The notes: generated by a model from the sequence alone, not told the origin. DNA of 12,597 bases from Deltaproteobacteria bacterium (GCA_031267005.1 JAIRZX010000209.1:1-12597); one strand, 5' to 3'; positions 1 through 9,889 are shown, numbered from the stretch's first letter. Translations and numbers: made by a program.

Positions 1-239
1 GGGGCCTTTTCCGGGCCTGCCGCCCGCCGGCGGCCGCGGATAAGCCCTTCGACGGGCCCCCGGCGGGCCGCGGAGGATTGGAGGGGGCCTTCGGGGTCCC
101 CGAAGGGGGAGCCGGGAGGGCGTCAGGCGCCCTTTCCGCTCCCGTGACTGCTACGCAAGCCCGCGGGCTCTCCGGTCCCGCGGCCCCCGCTTCCGGTGTC
201 GCTTTTGCCCGGGGCGGGGCTCACGCGAGCGGGAGTGAC
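1..239 (+). other. GC-rich leader upstream of secA with three short hairpins
   Basis: No gene is supported here. The secA frame stays open back to the left edge, but this part lacks SecA-like sequence. Three perfect inverted repeats are visible: GCCGCC/GGCGGC (19-34, 4-nt loop), GGCCC/GGGCC (55-69, 5-nt loop) and CCTTCGGGG/CCCCGAAGG (88-106, one central base). None is followed by a T tract, so they are poor intrinsic terminators. They may end an upstream transcript or structure the secA leader. No convincing -35/-10 pair was found. Confidence 0.35.
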
Positions 240-2756
<2,517 letters not shown>

Positions 2757-2763
2757 ACGACCG

Positions 2764-2819
2764 GCTCGCCCCCCGCATCTTGCTGCGGCCCCCCCCCATC
2801 ATGCTGCGGCAAGGCGAGC
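2764..2819 (+). terminator. Possible structured 3' end of secA
   Basis: Starting 7 nt after the secA stop codon, GCTCGCC (2764-2770) pairs with GGCGAGC (2813-2819). Inside are a smaller hairpin CCGCA/TGCGG (2773-2788) and a 9-bp direct repeat TGCTGCGGC (2781-2789 and 2802-2810). There is no T tract, so a Rho-independent terminator is not proven. It may instead be a 3' stability structure. Confidence 0.25.
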
Positions 2820-2861
2820 TGAACGAATCGCGGCCCCGCCGTCCGGACGCGTCAGTGTAAG

Positions 2862-2881
2862 CCCGCGCTGTCTGGCGCGGG
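2862..2881 (+). terminator. Perfect GC hairpin downstream of secA
   Basis: CCCGCGC (2862-2868) and GCGCGGG (2875-2881) form a 7-bp all-GC stem with loop TGTCTG. It is followed by AATTCC rather than a T tract, so it may be a transcription barrier or part of a Rho-dependent end for secA. It sits about 105 nt after the secA stop and just before the AT-rich stretch. Confidence 0.3.
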
Positions 2882-2934
2882 AATTCCATGAACATTCTAG
2901 CGGTCAATGTCAGAATTTTCCGGCCTTAAAATGA

Positions 2935-2962
2935 ATGACGGCAATTAACCCAAATTTATTAT
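2935..2962 (+). promoter_or_regulatory. Weak promoter candidate in AT-rich island
   Basis: ATGACG (2935-2940), 16 nt, then TATTAT (2957-2962) gives a weak -35 and a fair -10. The surrounding 2905-2965 is the only AT-rich stretch in this GC-rich gap. It is over 900 nt upstream of fliF, so if real it would drive a long leader or an unannotated RNA. Confidence 0.2.
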
Positions 2963-3692
2963 AGGCGCGTGCGGCATTTGGACAGCCTTCGGCCCCGCGA
3001 TGGTATCCCGGACGTGGGAGCCGAGCGCGTTTTCCCGAGAACGGCAAAGGGGGCACGGAGATGTCCGGGCATCCGATCTGGACGCGTTCGGGGCGGCGCG
3101 AATTTTCGGGAGGTTGCCGCAAGAGCGCGGCCCGAGACGTCCTTCCCCGCCAAACCCGGCCGCGGGGAAGCGGGGGGGCGGCGCCCGCGCCGCTCGGGGC
3201 TAGCCGTTCAACGCAAACGAAATAACTGTAGCGGACGGCGGCTGTGACGGCGGCGACGGCGGAGCCGGATGACGCGCCGCCGCAGGGGAACGACTTGATC
3301 CGCCCCTGCGCCCCGCGGCGAACCTGAAACCGGGCACTCCCGCATTTCCGTCCCCGGACGGCTCGAGAGTCCCCCCGGCGTATGCCTTAGTTCCGGACAG
3401 GCCCCCCTTCGCGGAGCGGCTTTGAGTCGCCAAAGCCGCGTTCTCCGCGTTCGGCGGAAAACGCCTTTTCGGAGACAGCCGCGGCGGGACGCTCCGGCAA
3501 GGGGGGCGGGCCGACATCCTCCAGATTTGCGTTTCGGGCCCATTCGGACTCACGGCTATCCGCTGATTTTGACGCAGCCCTTGGCTTGGGGCAAACGGCT
3601 CCGCGCGCGGGCGCATTTCGGAGTACGCCCGGAAAGCCTTGCCCCGACCCGGTTGCAACTCCGGCCCGAGCCCGTGCGCCGCCCGCGGTCCC

Positions 3693-3721
3693 TTGCCGGA
3701 AGCTCATGATTTGCATAAGAT
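3693..3721 (+). promoter_or_regulatory. Candidate promoter for the fliF operon
   Basis: TTGCCG (3693-3698), 17 nt, then TAAGAT (3716-3721) matches the sigma-70 boxes at 4 of 6 positions each, with ideal spacing, in a local AT-richer patch. It would give a leader of roughly 150 nt before the fliF start. I looked for sigma-54 (GG-N10-GC) and sigma-28 flagellar promoters upstream of fliF and did not find a good match. Confidence 0.3.
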
Positions 3722-3820
3722 GATTCTCGCGGGGCACTCGGGGTCCGCCTCCAGCCCGGCCCCGGGCGCGCCGCAAAGCCCGGAAACATGGCCTTGAACT
3801 TGCTAACAGGCTATCCGTCA

Positions 3821-3863
3821 GGGCGAGAGCGCCCGGGGACCGTGCCCCGGCGCGTAACGCGCC
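3821..3863 (+). promoter_or_regulatory. Three contiguous hairpins in the fliF leader
   Basis: Three perfect stems follow one another with no spacer: GGGCG/CGCCC with loop AGAG (3821-3834), GGGG/CCCC with loop ACCGTG (3835-3848), and GGCGCG/CGCGCC with loop TAA (3849-3863). The last ends 3 nt before the fliF ribosome binding site GAGGA (3867-3871). An overlapping alternative pairs CGCCCGGGG with CCCCGGCG (3830-3852, one bulge). The layout could modulate translation of fliF, but GC-rich DNA yields such stems easily and no known riboswitch consensus is recognised. Confidence 0.35.
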
Positions 3864-3877
3864 CCCGAGGAAGACGC

Positions 3878-5650
3878 ATGGCCTTCAGCATAAGCGACCA
3901 GATCTCCCGCGGCAGGGAACGCATCGCCTCCACAAGCCCGTCCAAGCTCATAATAGGCGGGGCGCTGCTCCTGGTGGCCACGGCGGTCTTCGTCTATTTC
4001 CTCGTGTCGAACAACCGCACCGAGTACGGAGTTCTGTACTCGGATCTCTCGCCGGAGGACGCGGGGACGATAGCGGCGGAGCTCAAGAAGGACGGCGTCC
4101 CCTACCGACTGGCCCAGGGCGGGGCGGCCATCGAGCTTCCCGCGGACCGGGTCCAGGACGCCAGGCTCGATTTGGCAGTGAAGGGGCTCCCCTCCAAAAG
4201 CGGCGTGGGTTTCGAGATTTTCGACGAGTCGAGGCTGGGCGTCACCGACATGGAGCAGAAGATAAGGCTCCAGAGGGCGGTCACGGGGGAGCTCGAACGC
4301 ACCATCATGCGTTTCCCCGAGGTCCAGGACGCTAGGATCCACCTCACGGTGCCGAGGGAAACCCTCTTCGTCGAGGACCAGAAGGAACCCACGGCCTCCG
4401 TGGTGCTGACCCTCTCCCGCGGGGCCGAGCTCGAGAAGCCGAAGCTCATGGGCATCGTGCATCTCATCACCTCCGCGGTCGACGGGCTGACGGCCGAGAA
4501 CGTCTCCGTCATAGACACCGAGGGGGGGCTCCTGTGGAGCAAGGATTCCAACAAGCCGGGACTTTTGAACGACGAGCAGCTGAAGCAGAAGAGGGCCTTC
4601 GAGCGCGACCTGCAGGGGCGGATAAACGCGATGCTGGAGAGGGTGCTGGGGCCCTACAAGGCCACCACCCAGGTCAACGTGGAGCTCGATTTGAAGGAGG
4701 TGGTGACCTCCGAGGACATCTACGACCCCGAGCAGACGGCCGTCAGGAGCGAGCAGCGAATCCAGGAGCGGGAGACGGGCCCGGGCCGGGCCAACGCCGG
4801 CATCCCCAACGCCACCTACGAGCTGGGCACGGCCAACCGGCAGAACTCCGGGGACCAGGGCAACCAGGTGGTGAGCTCGCGGACCGAGGAGACCACCAAC
4901 TACGAGGTCACCAACATCAAGAGGAAGACCGTCTCGGCCTCGGGGGATCTGAAAAAGGTCTCCGTGGCCGTCCTGGTGGACGGCACCTTCACCGTGAACG
5001 AGGCCGGGGAGCGGGTCTTCGCCCCCGTGCCCCCCGAGATGCTGGCCCAGCTGACCGAGGCGGTGAAGAACACCGGGGGGTTCGACGATAGGAGGGGTGA
5101 CACAGTGTCCGTGACCTGCCTTGAATTCTACCGCGAGGAGGCCGTCTCCGTATGGGCCGTGTTCTTCCTGGATCTCCTCCGCGAGTTCGGAAGGCCGCTC
5201 GTGAACCTCCTCCTCATAATACTCTTCTTCGTCTTCGTGGTAAGGCCCATACTCAACTGGCTCAAGAAGGAAGTGGAGCCAGTGGGAAGCGGGGCCGAGC
5301 AGGCCGTGCTCCCCGACTACCCGCTCTCCGGGGGGGGCGGCGGCGAGTCGCTCCCGTTGCCCCTCCCGCCCCGCGAGGAGCTCGGCGCCTCCGCCTCCCT
5401 GGGGGAGACCGCCGCCATGGCCGCCGAATCGCTGGACGACGAGGAGGGCGAGTACGAGCCCGACGAGGAGGCGCCGGACTACGGGGACGAGGAGCCGGAA
5501 GAGCCGGACGGCTCGCCGCAGCGGCTCGAGTACGGGAGGCTCTCCCGGGACAACATCCTGCCCCTCGCCCGCGAGAACATGGACCGCACGGTCGGCCTCC
5601 TCCGGCGCTGGATCGAGGAGAAGGCCCCGGAGGCCAGGGAAGAGAAGTAG
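3878..5650 (+). CDS. fliF: Flagellar MS-ring protein FliF
   Basis: FliF forms the inner-membrane MS-ring on which the rotor and export gate are built. The 590-aa product shows TM helix 1 (about residues 24-43), a periplasmic ring-building region, TM helix 2 (about 440-459) and a cytoplasmic tail. The segment NNRTEYGVLYSDLSPEDAG is typical of YscJ/FliF proteins. The tail carries an acidic linker (about 519-545, mostly Asp/Glu) and ends with DNILPLARENMDRTVGLLRR, matching the FliG-binding helix. The ATG at 3878 is chosen because GAGGA (3867-3871) precedes it and the product begins MAFSISDQIS. A longer frame from an ATG at 3788 would add 30 Arg/Pro-rich residues and overlap the leader hairpins. 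fliG follows after a 166-nt gap. The disordered, strongly acidic stretch before the FliG-binding helix is long for the family. Confidence 0.96.
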   Translation: MAFSISDQISRGRERIASTSPSKLIIGGALLLVATAVFVYFLVSNNRTEYGVLYSDLSPEDAGTIAAELKKDGVPYRLAQGGAAIELPADRVQDARLDLAVKGLPSKSGVGFEIFDESRLGVTDMEQKIRLQRAVTGELERTIMRFPEVQDARIHLTVPRETLFVEDQKEPTASVVLTLSRGAELEKPKLMGIVHLITSAVDGLTAENVSVIDTEGGLLWSKDSNKPGLLNDEQLKQKRAFERDLQGRINAMLERVLGPYKATTQVNVELDLKEVVTSEDIYDPEQTAVRSEQRIQERETGPGRANAGIPNATYELGTANRQNSGDQGNQVVSSRTEETTNYEVTNIKRKTVSASGDLKKVSVAVLVDGTFTVNEAGERVFAPVPPEMLAQLTEAVKNTGGFDDRRGDTVSVTCLEFYREEAVSVWAVFFLDLLREFGRPLVNLLLIILFFVFVVRPILNWLKKEVEPVGSGAEQAVLPDYPLSGGGGGESLPLPLPPREELGASASLGETAAMAAESLDDEEGEYEPDEEAPDYGDEEPEEPDGSPQRLEYGRLSRDNILPLARENMDRTVGLLRRWIEEKAPEAREEK

Positions 5651-5816
5651 CCGGGAGCCCCGGAGGGGCCCCGCTGGCGGCGCCCGCCGCCCCGCCGCGG
5701 ACCCGGGGCCCCAGGCCCTCGGGGAAACGGGGAAGGCGCCCCTCGGGCCTAGGGCCCCGGCCCGCAACCGGAAAGACTGACCGAAAGCCTTCAGGGCGGC
5801 GACGAGGAGGACAAGG
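5651..5816 (+). other. GC-rich fliF-fliG spacer with hairpins
   Basis: GCCCC/GGGGC with loop GGA (5657-5669) begins 7 nt after the fliF stop, followed by GGCGGC/GCCGCC with loop GCCC (5676-5691). No T tract follows, so readthrough into fliG is likely. They may be mRNA processing or stability structures that set different levels of FliF and FliG. No small gene is supported. Confidence 0.35.
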
Positions 5817-6839
5817 ATGCCCCGCGAGGACAATCTGCCGGCCCAGGCCCCGGAACTGAAGGGCCCGGACAAGGCCGCCATCTTCCTCCTCACCATGGGG
5901 GAGGAATTCACCGCAGACGTGTTCAAGGAGCTGGACGACATAGCGATTAAGGATCTCGGGAAGTCCATGACCGGCATCCAGAACGTCACGCCCTCCCAGA
6001 TCCAGGACGTCCTGTGGGAGTTCTCGCTCGCCATGCAGGAGCCGGGGGACATAAGGATCAAGGGCGACGACTTCTTCAAGAACACCATAGGCAAGGCCCT
6101 GGACGGGGACAGGGCGGACGGCCTGATCCAGGACGTGAACTCGCCGGTACCCTTCTCGAACATCAAGAACATAGACGCCAAGGCGCTCGGGAACTTCATC
6201 AGGAACGAGCACCCGCAGACGATAGCCCTGGTTTTGGCCCACATAGATTCCGGCAAGGCAGCGCAGATAATCTCCGAGTTCCCGGAGCCGCTCCAGCAGG
6301 ACGTGATGCTGCGCATAGCCGATCTGGAGTCGGTGCCCATGAGCATCCTGGACGAGGTCGAGCAGGTGCTCCGCGAGGAGATAAAGGCCCAGGGGCCGGT
6401 TGGCGGGCGGCCCGCCGGCGGCTCGGGCACCGTGGCCGAGATACTGAACCAGGTGGACCAGACCACCGAGAACGCGATATTGACGAAGCTGGAGGAGGAC
6501 AGGCAGGATCTGGCCAACGAGGTCCGGAAGCTCATGTTCGTCTTCGAGGATCTCATAAACGTGGACGACCGGAGCATCCGGACGATCTTGAAGGAGGTCA
6601 ACAACGACGAGCTGACGCTATCCCTGAAGGCCGCCTCCCCGGGCATGCAGGAAAAGATTTTCGCGAACCTTTCGGAGCGCGCCGCCGACATGATCCGCGA
6701 GGATCTGGAGGCCATGGGGCCCACCAGGCTAGCGGACGTGGAGAAGGCCCAGCAGGCAATTCTCCGGGCCGCCAAGAAGCTCGAGGCCGAAGGGAAGATA
6801 GTGATAGGGAAGGGCGACGGAGGCGACCAGTTTGTCTAG
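5817..6839 (+). CDS. fliG: Flagellar motor switch protein FliG
   Basis: FliG is the rotor protein of the C-ring. It binds FliF through its N-terminal domain, FliM through its middle domain, and takes torque from the stator through its C-terminal domain. The 340-aa product has normal length. Visible signatures are KGPDKAAIFLLTMGEE near the N-terminus, the EHPQ motif (131-134) in NEHPQTIALVLAHID, MFVFEDL (240-246) and GPTRLADVEKAQQ (301-313) at the C-terminal domain. Between the middle and C-terminal parts is a Gly/Pro-rich hinge (about 190-204). The ATG has GAGGAGG at 5804-5810, spacing 6 nt. The last codons overlap the start of fliH by 8 nt. Assignment is very secure. Confidence 0.97.
   Translation: MPREDNLPAQAPELKGPDKAAIFLLTMGEEFTADVFKELDDIAIKDLGKSMTGIQNVTPSQIQDVLWEFSLAMQEPGDIRIKGDDFFKNTIGKALDGDRADGLIQDVNSPVPFSNIKNIDAKALGNFIRNEHPQTIALVLAHIDSGKAAQIISEFPEPLQQDVMLRIADLESVPMSILDEVEQVLREEIKAQGPVGGRPAGGSGTVAEILNQVDQTTENAILTKLEEDRQDLANEVRKLMFVFEDLINVDDRSIRTILKEVNNDELTLSLKAASPGMQEKIFANLSERAADMIREDLEAMGPTRLADVEKAQQAILRAAKKLEAEGKIVIGKGDGGDQFV
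6819..6823 (+). promoter_or_regulatory. Ribosome binding site fixing the TTG start of fliH
   Basis: GGAGG sits inside the end of fliG, 8 nt before the TTG at 6832. No in-frame ATG occurs for nearly 290 codons downstream, so this site together with the 8-nt overlap decides the fliH start. Confidence 0.6.
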
Positions 6840-8895
6840 CTCCGACAGAGACCCAAGCGTTCCCGCGGTCGAGGACTACAAGGGGCCGGACTTCGCTAAA
6901 GGCCAGAAGGGCGCTTACGACGGGAAGCCCCGGCCCCCGGCCTTCGTCGAGTACCGGGAGGGGGACAGCAGGCCGCTCTCCGAGCTCGCCTCCGATACCC
7001 CCTCGCTTGACTACCTTTTCAACCCCTTCGATCCTGGCAAGCTGGAGGGCCGCCCCTACGAGTCGCTCCTCCCGGACGCCCGGGCGAAGAGCTTCCCCTT
7101 CGAGGACCTGGACGCGCGGGACTCGGCCATCATCCACACCATCGACCGCGCCGAGAAGAGGGCCAAGGAGATAGTGGGGGACGCCGACGGAAAGGCGAAG
7201 TCCATTCTGGAAGGGGTCGAGGCCGAGGCCGGGGGGCTCAGGGAGGAGCTGAAGTCGCGCGCCTTAAAGGACGCCGAGGAGATAGTGGCCGAGGCCTCCG
7301 TCAAGGCCTCCGGGATTTTGAAGGAGGCCGCCGCCAAGGAGGGGGAGCTGGCGGCCGTAAAGGAGCGGCTGGAAGCCATCAAGGAAGAGAACCGCGCCGT
7401 CTCCGAACAGGTGGAGTCAGGCCGCGCCGAGAACGCCAAGCGCGAGGGCGAGCTCGCTGAGCTCAAAGCCGCACTGGAGAAGGAGAAGGCAGACTGGCTG
7501 GCTGAAAGGGACTCGAACCTCGCGGAGCTCAGGCGCAAGGCCGAGGAGGAGGGACGCGCCGCCGGAATCGCCAAGGGCGAGGCGGAGGGCGAGCGCAGGG
7601 CCTACGCGGAGACCGACGCGAAGCTGAAACCCCTGCCCGCAATCCTCGACCGCCTGCAGACGGTCTACCAGGATCTCTGGCGCGAGAACGCCCCGCAGAT
7701 GGTGGAGTTGGCCGTGGACGCGGCCGAGGCCGTCCTGAACGTCAGGCTGGAGGACGGGAGGGGGCTGGCCGCCGGGGCCTTCGAGGCCGCCGTGGGATAC
7801 CTCCAGCACTCCAACTCGGCCACTTTCAAGGTCCGCCCCGAGGATCTGGGAGAATTGGAGGAGGCGTTAAAGCGCCTGCGCGGCAGCATGCCGGGGCTCA
7901 TAAGCATTTCCTTCCAGCCCGAGCCCTCCCTCGGCCCCGGCGATCTTGTAATGGAGTCCGACGGCGGTAGGCTGGACGCCACGGTAGCCGTCCGCCGCGA
8001 AAACATCATCTCATCGCTACGCAACGCGCTCAAGCAAGGCGTAGGAGCCCTTCCCGGTCCCCCGCCGCTCACGGACGCGGAGCTGGACCCGCCCGCGTCC
8101 ACCCCGGTCGACGCCCCCGCGTCTCACGACGCCTCAGGAGCCTCCGAGCCCTCCGAGCCCTCCGAGCCCTCCGAGCCCCAGGAAGCCCCTCCGTTCGCCG
8201 AGCCAGGGTCGTCCGGGTCCACAGGCACCCCCGTAGCCGGGCCCACCCTTGACGGAGGTAGCCAGGGGCCTGGGAGCCAGGCGGCGGACTCTCAGGCCGT
8301 CGGGGCTCCCCTGTCAGAAAACCCGTCGCCGCCGCCGGGGAGCGTTGCGGCCTCCCCGCCGTCGGGGGCGGCTCCGGCCTCCGCGTCGGCGCCCCCCCCC
8401 GCTTCCGCGGCTGAGGCCACTGAGCCGGCAGGTGGTTCCCCGAACTTAGAACCATCCCCCCGCGAAGCCCCGGATGGCGAGGTTCCTTCGGCAACGGCAC
8501 AAGATCCCTCGCCCGAGCCTGTCCTGACGGCGACGGCGCCGATCCCAGAGGTTTCCCCGTCGCCCCGGACGCCCGAAGCGCCGGAAATTCCGGAAGCGTC
8601 CGAGGCGGTCACGCCCCCGACGACCGTTCCGGATCCCGCCCTCAGCGGCTCAGGCGGCTGGGACGAGCCCTCCGCGCCGACCCTCGGGCAAGATTCCTCC
8701 GGACCTTCCGAACCCTCCGGAGCTTCCGGAGCCTCAGAACCTTCCGGACCTTCCGGACCCTCAGAACCTTCCGGATCATCCGAACCCTCAGAACCTCCCG
8801 GCGTTTCTGCTCCCGCCCTCCCCTCCGCCCCCCCAGAGCCCTCCTTTGGCGTTTCCGCTCCCTCCGCCAAGGGCGAAGGAGTCGACGCCAAGTGA
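6832..8895 (+). CDS. fliH: Flagellar assembly protein FliH with long Pro/Ser/Glu-rich tail
   Basis: FliH binds and restrains the export ATPase FliI and tethers it at the flagellar export gate. At 687 aa this is far longer than the usual roughly 230-300. Residues 1-95 are a variable N-terminus and about 98-260 a Glu/Lys/Ala-rich coiled coil. The coil contains a Gly-x3-Gly series (G241, G245, G249, G253), a FliH hallmark. Residues about 264-395 form the globular FliH/HrpE-like domain, including DLWRENAPQMVELAVDAAEA and a C-terminal GDLVMESDGGRLDATVAVRR. From about 408 to the end, roughly 280 residues are low-complexity, rich in Pro, Ser, Ala, Glu and Gly, with SEP and SGP repeats. The start is a TTG overlapping fliG. 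The stop overlaps the next gene (GTGA), suggesting coupling. FliH identity is good; the role of the tail is unknown. Type III secretion SctL is a relative but the context says flagellar. Confidence 0.88.
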   Translation: MSSSDRDPSVPAVEDYKGPDFAKGQKGAYDGKPRPPAFVEYREGDSRPLSELASDTPSLDYLFNPFDPGKLEGRPYESLLPDARAKSFPFEDLDARDSAIIHTIDRAEKRAKEIVGDADGKAKSILEGVEAEAGGLREELKSRALKDAEEIVAEASVKASGILKEAAAKEGELAAVKERLEAIKEENRAVSEQVESGRAENAKREGELAELKAALEKEKADWLAERDSNLAELRRKAEEEGRAAGIAKGEAEGERRAYAETDAKLKPLPAILDRLQTVYQDLWRENAPQMVELAVDAAEAVLNVRLEDGRGLAAGAFEAAVGYLQHSNSATFKVRPEDLGELEEALKRLRGSMPGLISISFQPEPSLGPGDLVMESDGGRLDATVAVRRENIISSLRNALKQGVGALPGPPPLTDAELDPPASTPVDAPASHDASGASEPSEPSEPSEPQEAPPFAEPGSSGSTGTPVAGPTLDGGSQGPGSQAADSQAVGAPLSENPSPPPGSVAASPPSGAAPASASAPPPASAAEATEPAGGSPNLEPSPREAPDGEVPSATAQDPSPEPVLTATAPIPEVSPSPRTPEAPEIPEASEAVTPPTTVPDPALSGSGGWDEPSAPTLGQDSSGPSEPSGASGASEPSGPSGPSEPSGSSEPSEPPGVSAPALPSAPPEPSFGVSAPSAKGEGVDAK
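8143..8178 (+). repeat. Four perfect tandem copies of a 9-bp unit in fliH
   Basis: TCCGAGCCC is repeated at 8143, 8152, 8161 and 8170, encoding Ser-Glu-Pro four times. As the unit is a multiple of three, copy-number change would keep the frame and alter tail length. Confidence 0.9.
8698..8802 (+). repeat. Degenerate Ser-Gly-Pro / Ser-Glu-Pro repeat tract in fliH
   Basis: Residues 623-657 of FliH are built of triplets S-[GE]-[PASE], written with 9-bp units resembling TCCGGACCT and TCCGAACCC. The copies have diverged at third positions, unlike the exact array at 8143, so this tract appears older or under coding constraint. Confidence 0.8.
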
Positions 8896-9572
8896 TCCCC
8901 GACCCGGAGCTGAGCATTTGGGAACACTCCGAAGGCCTCCGAAGGCTTTTAAAGCGCCGGGCCCTGGATCAGGAGCCCGAGATGGACTGCGCGGCCCAGG
9001 CGGCGGAGATCCTGGGGTCCTTGGGGCTGGCTCCCGGCTCCCGGCTCCTTGACTTGGGTTGCGGGGCAGGCCATTTCCTGCACTCGTTGAGGAGAAGGGG
9101 GATCGAGCTCGACTATGCTGGCCTGGATTCCAGCCCGGCGGCGGTCAACGCGGGCAAGGATGCCTTCGCTGGGCTTTCTTTGGACCCCGGAATGCTCCGC
9201 CTGGCCTCCATGGACGATCTCAAGGGCGTCAGGGCCGACGCGGCCCTTTTCATGAACGTACTGAGCTTCTGCCCCGACTACCGCAGGCCCGTCGACAGGG
9301 CGGCGGGATGCGGGGCGAAGGCCATCCTGATCCGCGACAATTTCTGGCCCGAGACGGTCATAAGCTGGGATATCGACGGCTACCTCGACAGCGGCTGGAA
9401 CCACCTGAAAGGCTACTGGAACCGCTACTCGTACTCCGAAATGGAGTGTTTTTTGGGTTCCTTGGGCTTCGCGTGCGAGCGCATACAGGACCGGCGTACA
9501 GGCGGCAGGGAGGAGTTGGTGGTGGGGAAGCCTTACCGCTGGGGATTCCTTCTGGCTCTCAGGCTCGCGTGA
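8892..9572 (+). CDS. Class I SAM-dependent methyltransferase coupled to fliH
   Basis: A 226-aa cytoplasmic protein with a class I (Rossmann-fold) SAM-binding site: motif I LLDLGCGAGHF (residues 52-62) and an acidic end of strand beta-2 in AGLDSSPAAV (D79). Residues 107-155 form the later strands (ADAALFMNVLSF, AKAILIRDNF). The C-terminal half contains YWNRYSYSEMECFLGSLGF, an arrangement seen in methyltransferases of sugar and small-molecule pathways. The substrate cannot be read from sequence. It has no signal peptide. The GTG start at 8892 overlaps the fliH stop as GTGA, with AAGGAG about 10 nt upstream, so it is probably translationally coupled to fliH. fliI would be the expected neighbour. 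A role in modifying flagellin, its glycan or a basal-body protein is an inference from position only. It has no resemblance that I can see to FliB-type flagellin lysine methylases. Confidence 0.8.
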   Translation: MIPDPELSIWEHSEGLRRLLKRRALDQEPEMDCAAQAAEILGSLGLAPGSRLLDLGCGAGHFLHSLRRRGIELDYAGLDSSPAAVNAGKDAFAGLSLDPGMLRLASMDDLKGVRADAALFMNVLSFCPDYRRPVDRAAGCGAKAILIRDNFWPETVISWDIDGYLDSGWNHLKGYWNRYSYSEMECFLGSLGFACERIQDRRTGGREELVVGKPYRWGFLLALRLA

Positions 9573-9670
9573 CGAGGGCCCGGTACCGGAACCGGTCAGT
9601 CCGCCGCTAACCCCTCCCTACGCATTGCCTCATGGCGTGGAAGAGCCGTTTCCAGGGCGAAGGTTCGTGA

Positions 9671-9705
9671 CAGGGGGGCAACTCCGCCTGCAATTCGTTT
9701 TTTTT
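9671..9705 (+). terminator. Candidate terminator of the flagellar operon
   Basis: An imperfect hairpin at 9671-9690 (CAGG/CCTG outer stem, one mismatch, then GGG/TCC including one G-T pair, loop CAAC) is followed 7 nt later by a run of eight T (9698-9705). The gap before the T run is longer than ideal. It lies about 100 nt after the methyltransferase stop, where an operon end is expected. Confidence 0.35.
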
Positions 9706-9794
9706 GAATAACGGTGTTTCTGCTTTCAAAAAAGTTGATGTCACTGTAAAAAAGTCATTCTGGACTCGGGTTGAGTGCGGCATGGCAATTATTC

Positions 9795-9826
9795 GCCAAA
9801 ATTGGTCTTTGATGGCCAAAACTGGT
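9795..9826 (+). repeat. Direct repeat pair GCCAAAAyTGGT
   Basis: GCCAAAATTGGT (9795-9806) and GCCAAAACTGGT (9815-9826) differ at one base and lie 20 bp apart start to start. AAAATTGGTC from the first copy recurs at 10123-10132, linking this pair to the repeats at the other end of the AT-rich region. Confidence 0.6.
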
Positions 9827-9889
9827 TAAATATCCGAGCTACGGCTCAAAATCAAACGCTTTGGGCAACGCTTATTATTGTTATTTTAG

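Larger units (their letters stand above)
2757..3877. other. Long intergenic region between secA and fliF, no supported gene
   Basis: About 1.1 kb. Short open frames occur on both strands (for example 2969-3247 on plus and 3200-3658 and 3387-3776 on minus). They are rich in Arg, Pro, Gly and Ala, overlap one another, have no recognisable domain and look like by-products of high GC. I found no tRNA T-loop, SRP RNA, tmRNA or RNase P core signature. The stretch 2905-2965 is locally AT-rich and promoter-like. At 3234-3263 there are three near copies of GACGGCGGC. The rest holds nothing I can name. It could be decayed sequence or carry an unrecognised RNA. Confidence 0.5.

Noticed and set aside
78..239. 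Upstream TTG start that would extend SecA by 54 residues
   Set aside because: The extension is low-complexity Gly/Ala/Pro sequence, spans a 19-bp palindrome, and the family N-terminus begins at the ATG at 240.
3200..3776. Minus-strand frames of 111-152 codons in the secA-fliF gap
   Set aside because: Three frames overlap each other in the same stretch, none has a domain or clear ribosome binding site, and composition looks like translated GC-rich non-coding DNA.
3788..3877. Upstream ATG start for fliF
   Set aside because: No good ribosome binding site, an Arg/Pro-rich extension unlike FliF, and it overlaps the leader hairpins; the ATG at 3878 has GAGGA in place.
3818..6775. 985-codon open frame on the minus strand across fliF and fliG
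   Set aside because: It is antisense to two unmistakable flagellar genes, has no recognisable domain, and long antisense frames are expected in high-GC codon usage.
8292..8927. 211-codon minus-strand frame across the fliH tail
   Set aside because: It is the mirror of the low-complexity Pro/Ser/Glu repeats and has no domain; the sense strand is explained by fliH and its coupled downstream start.
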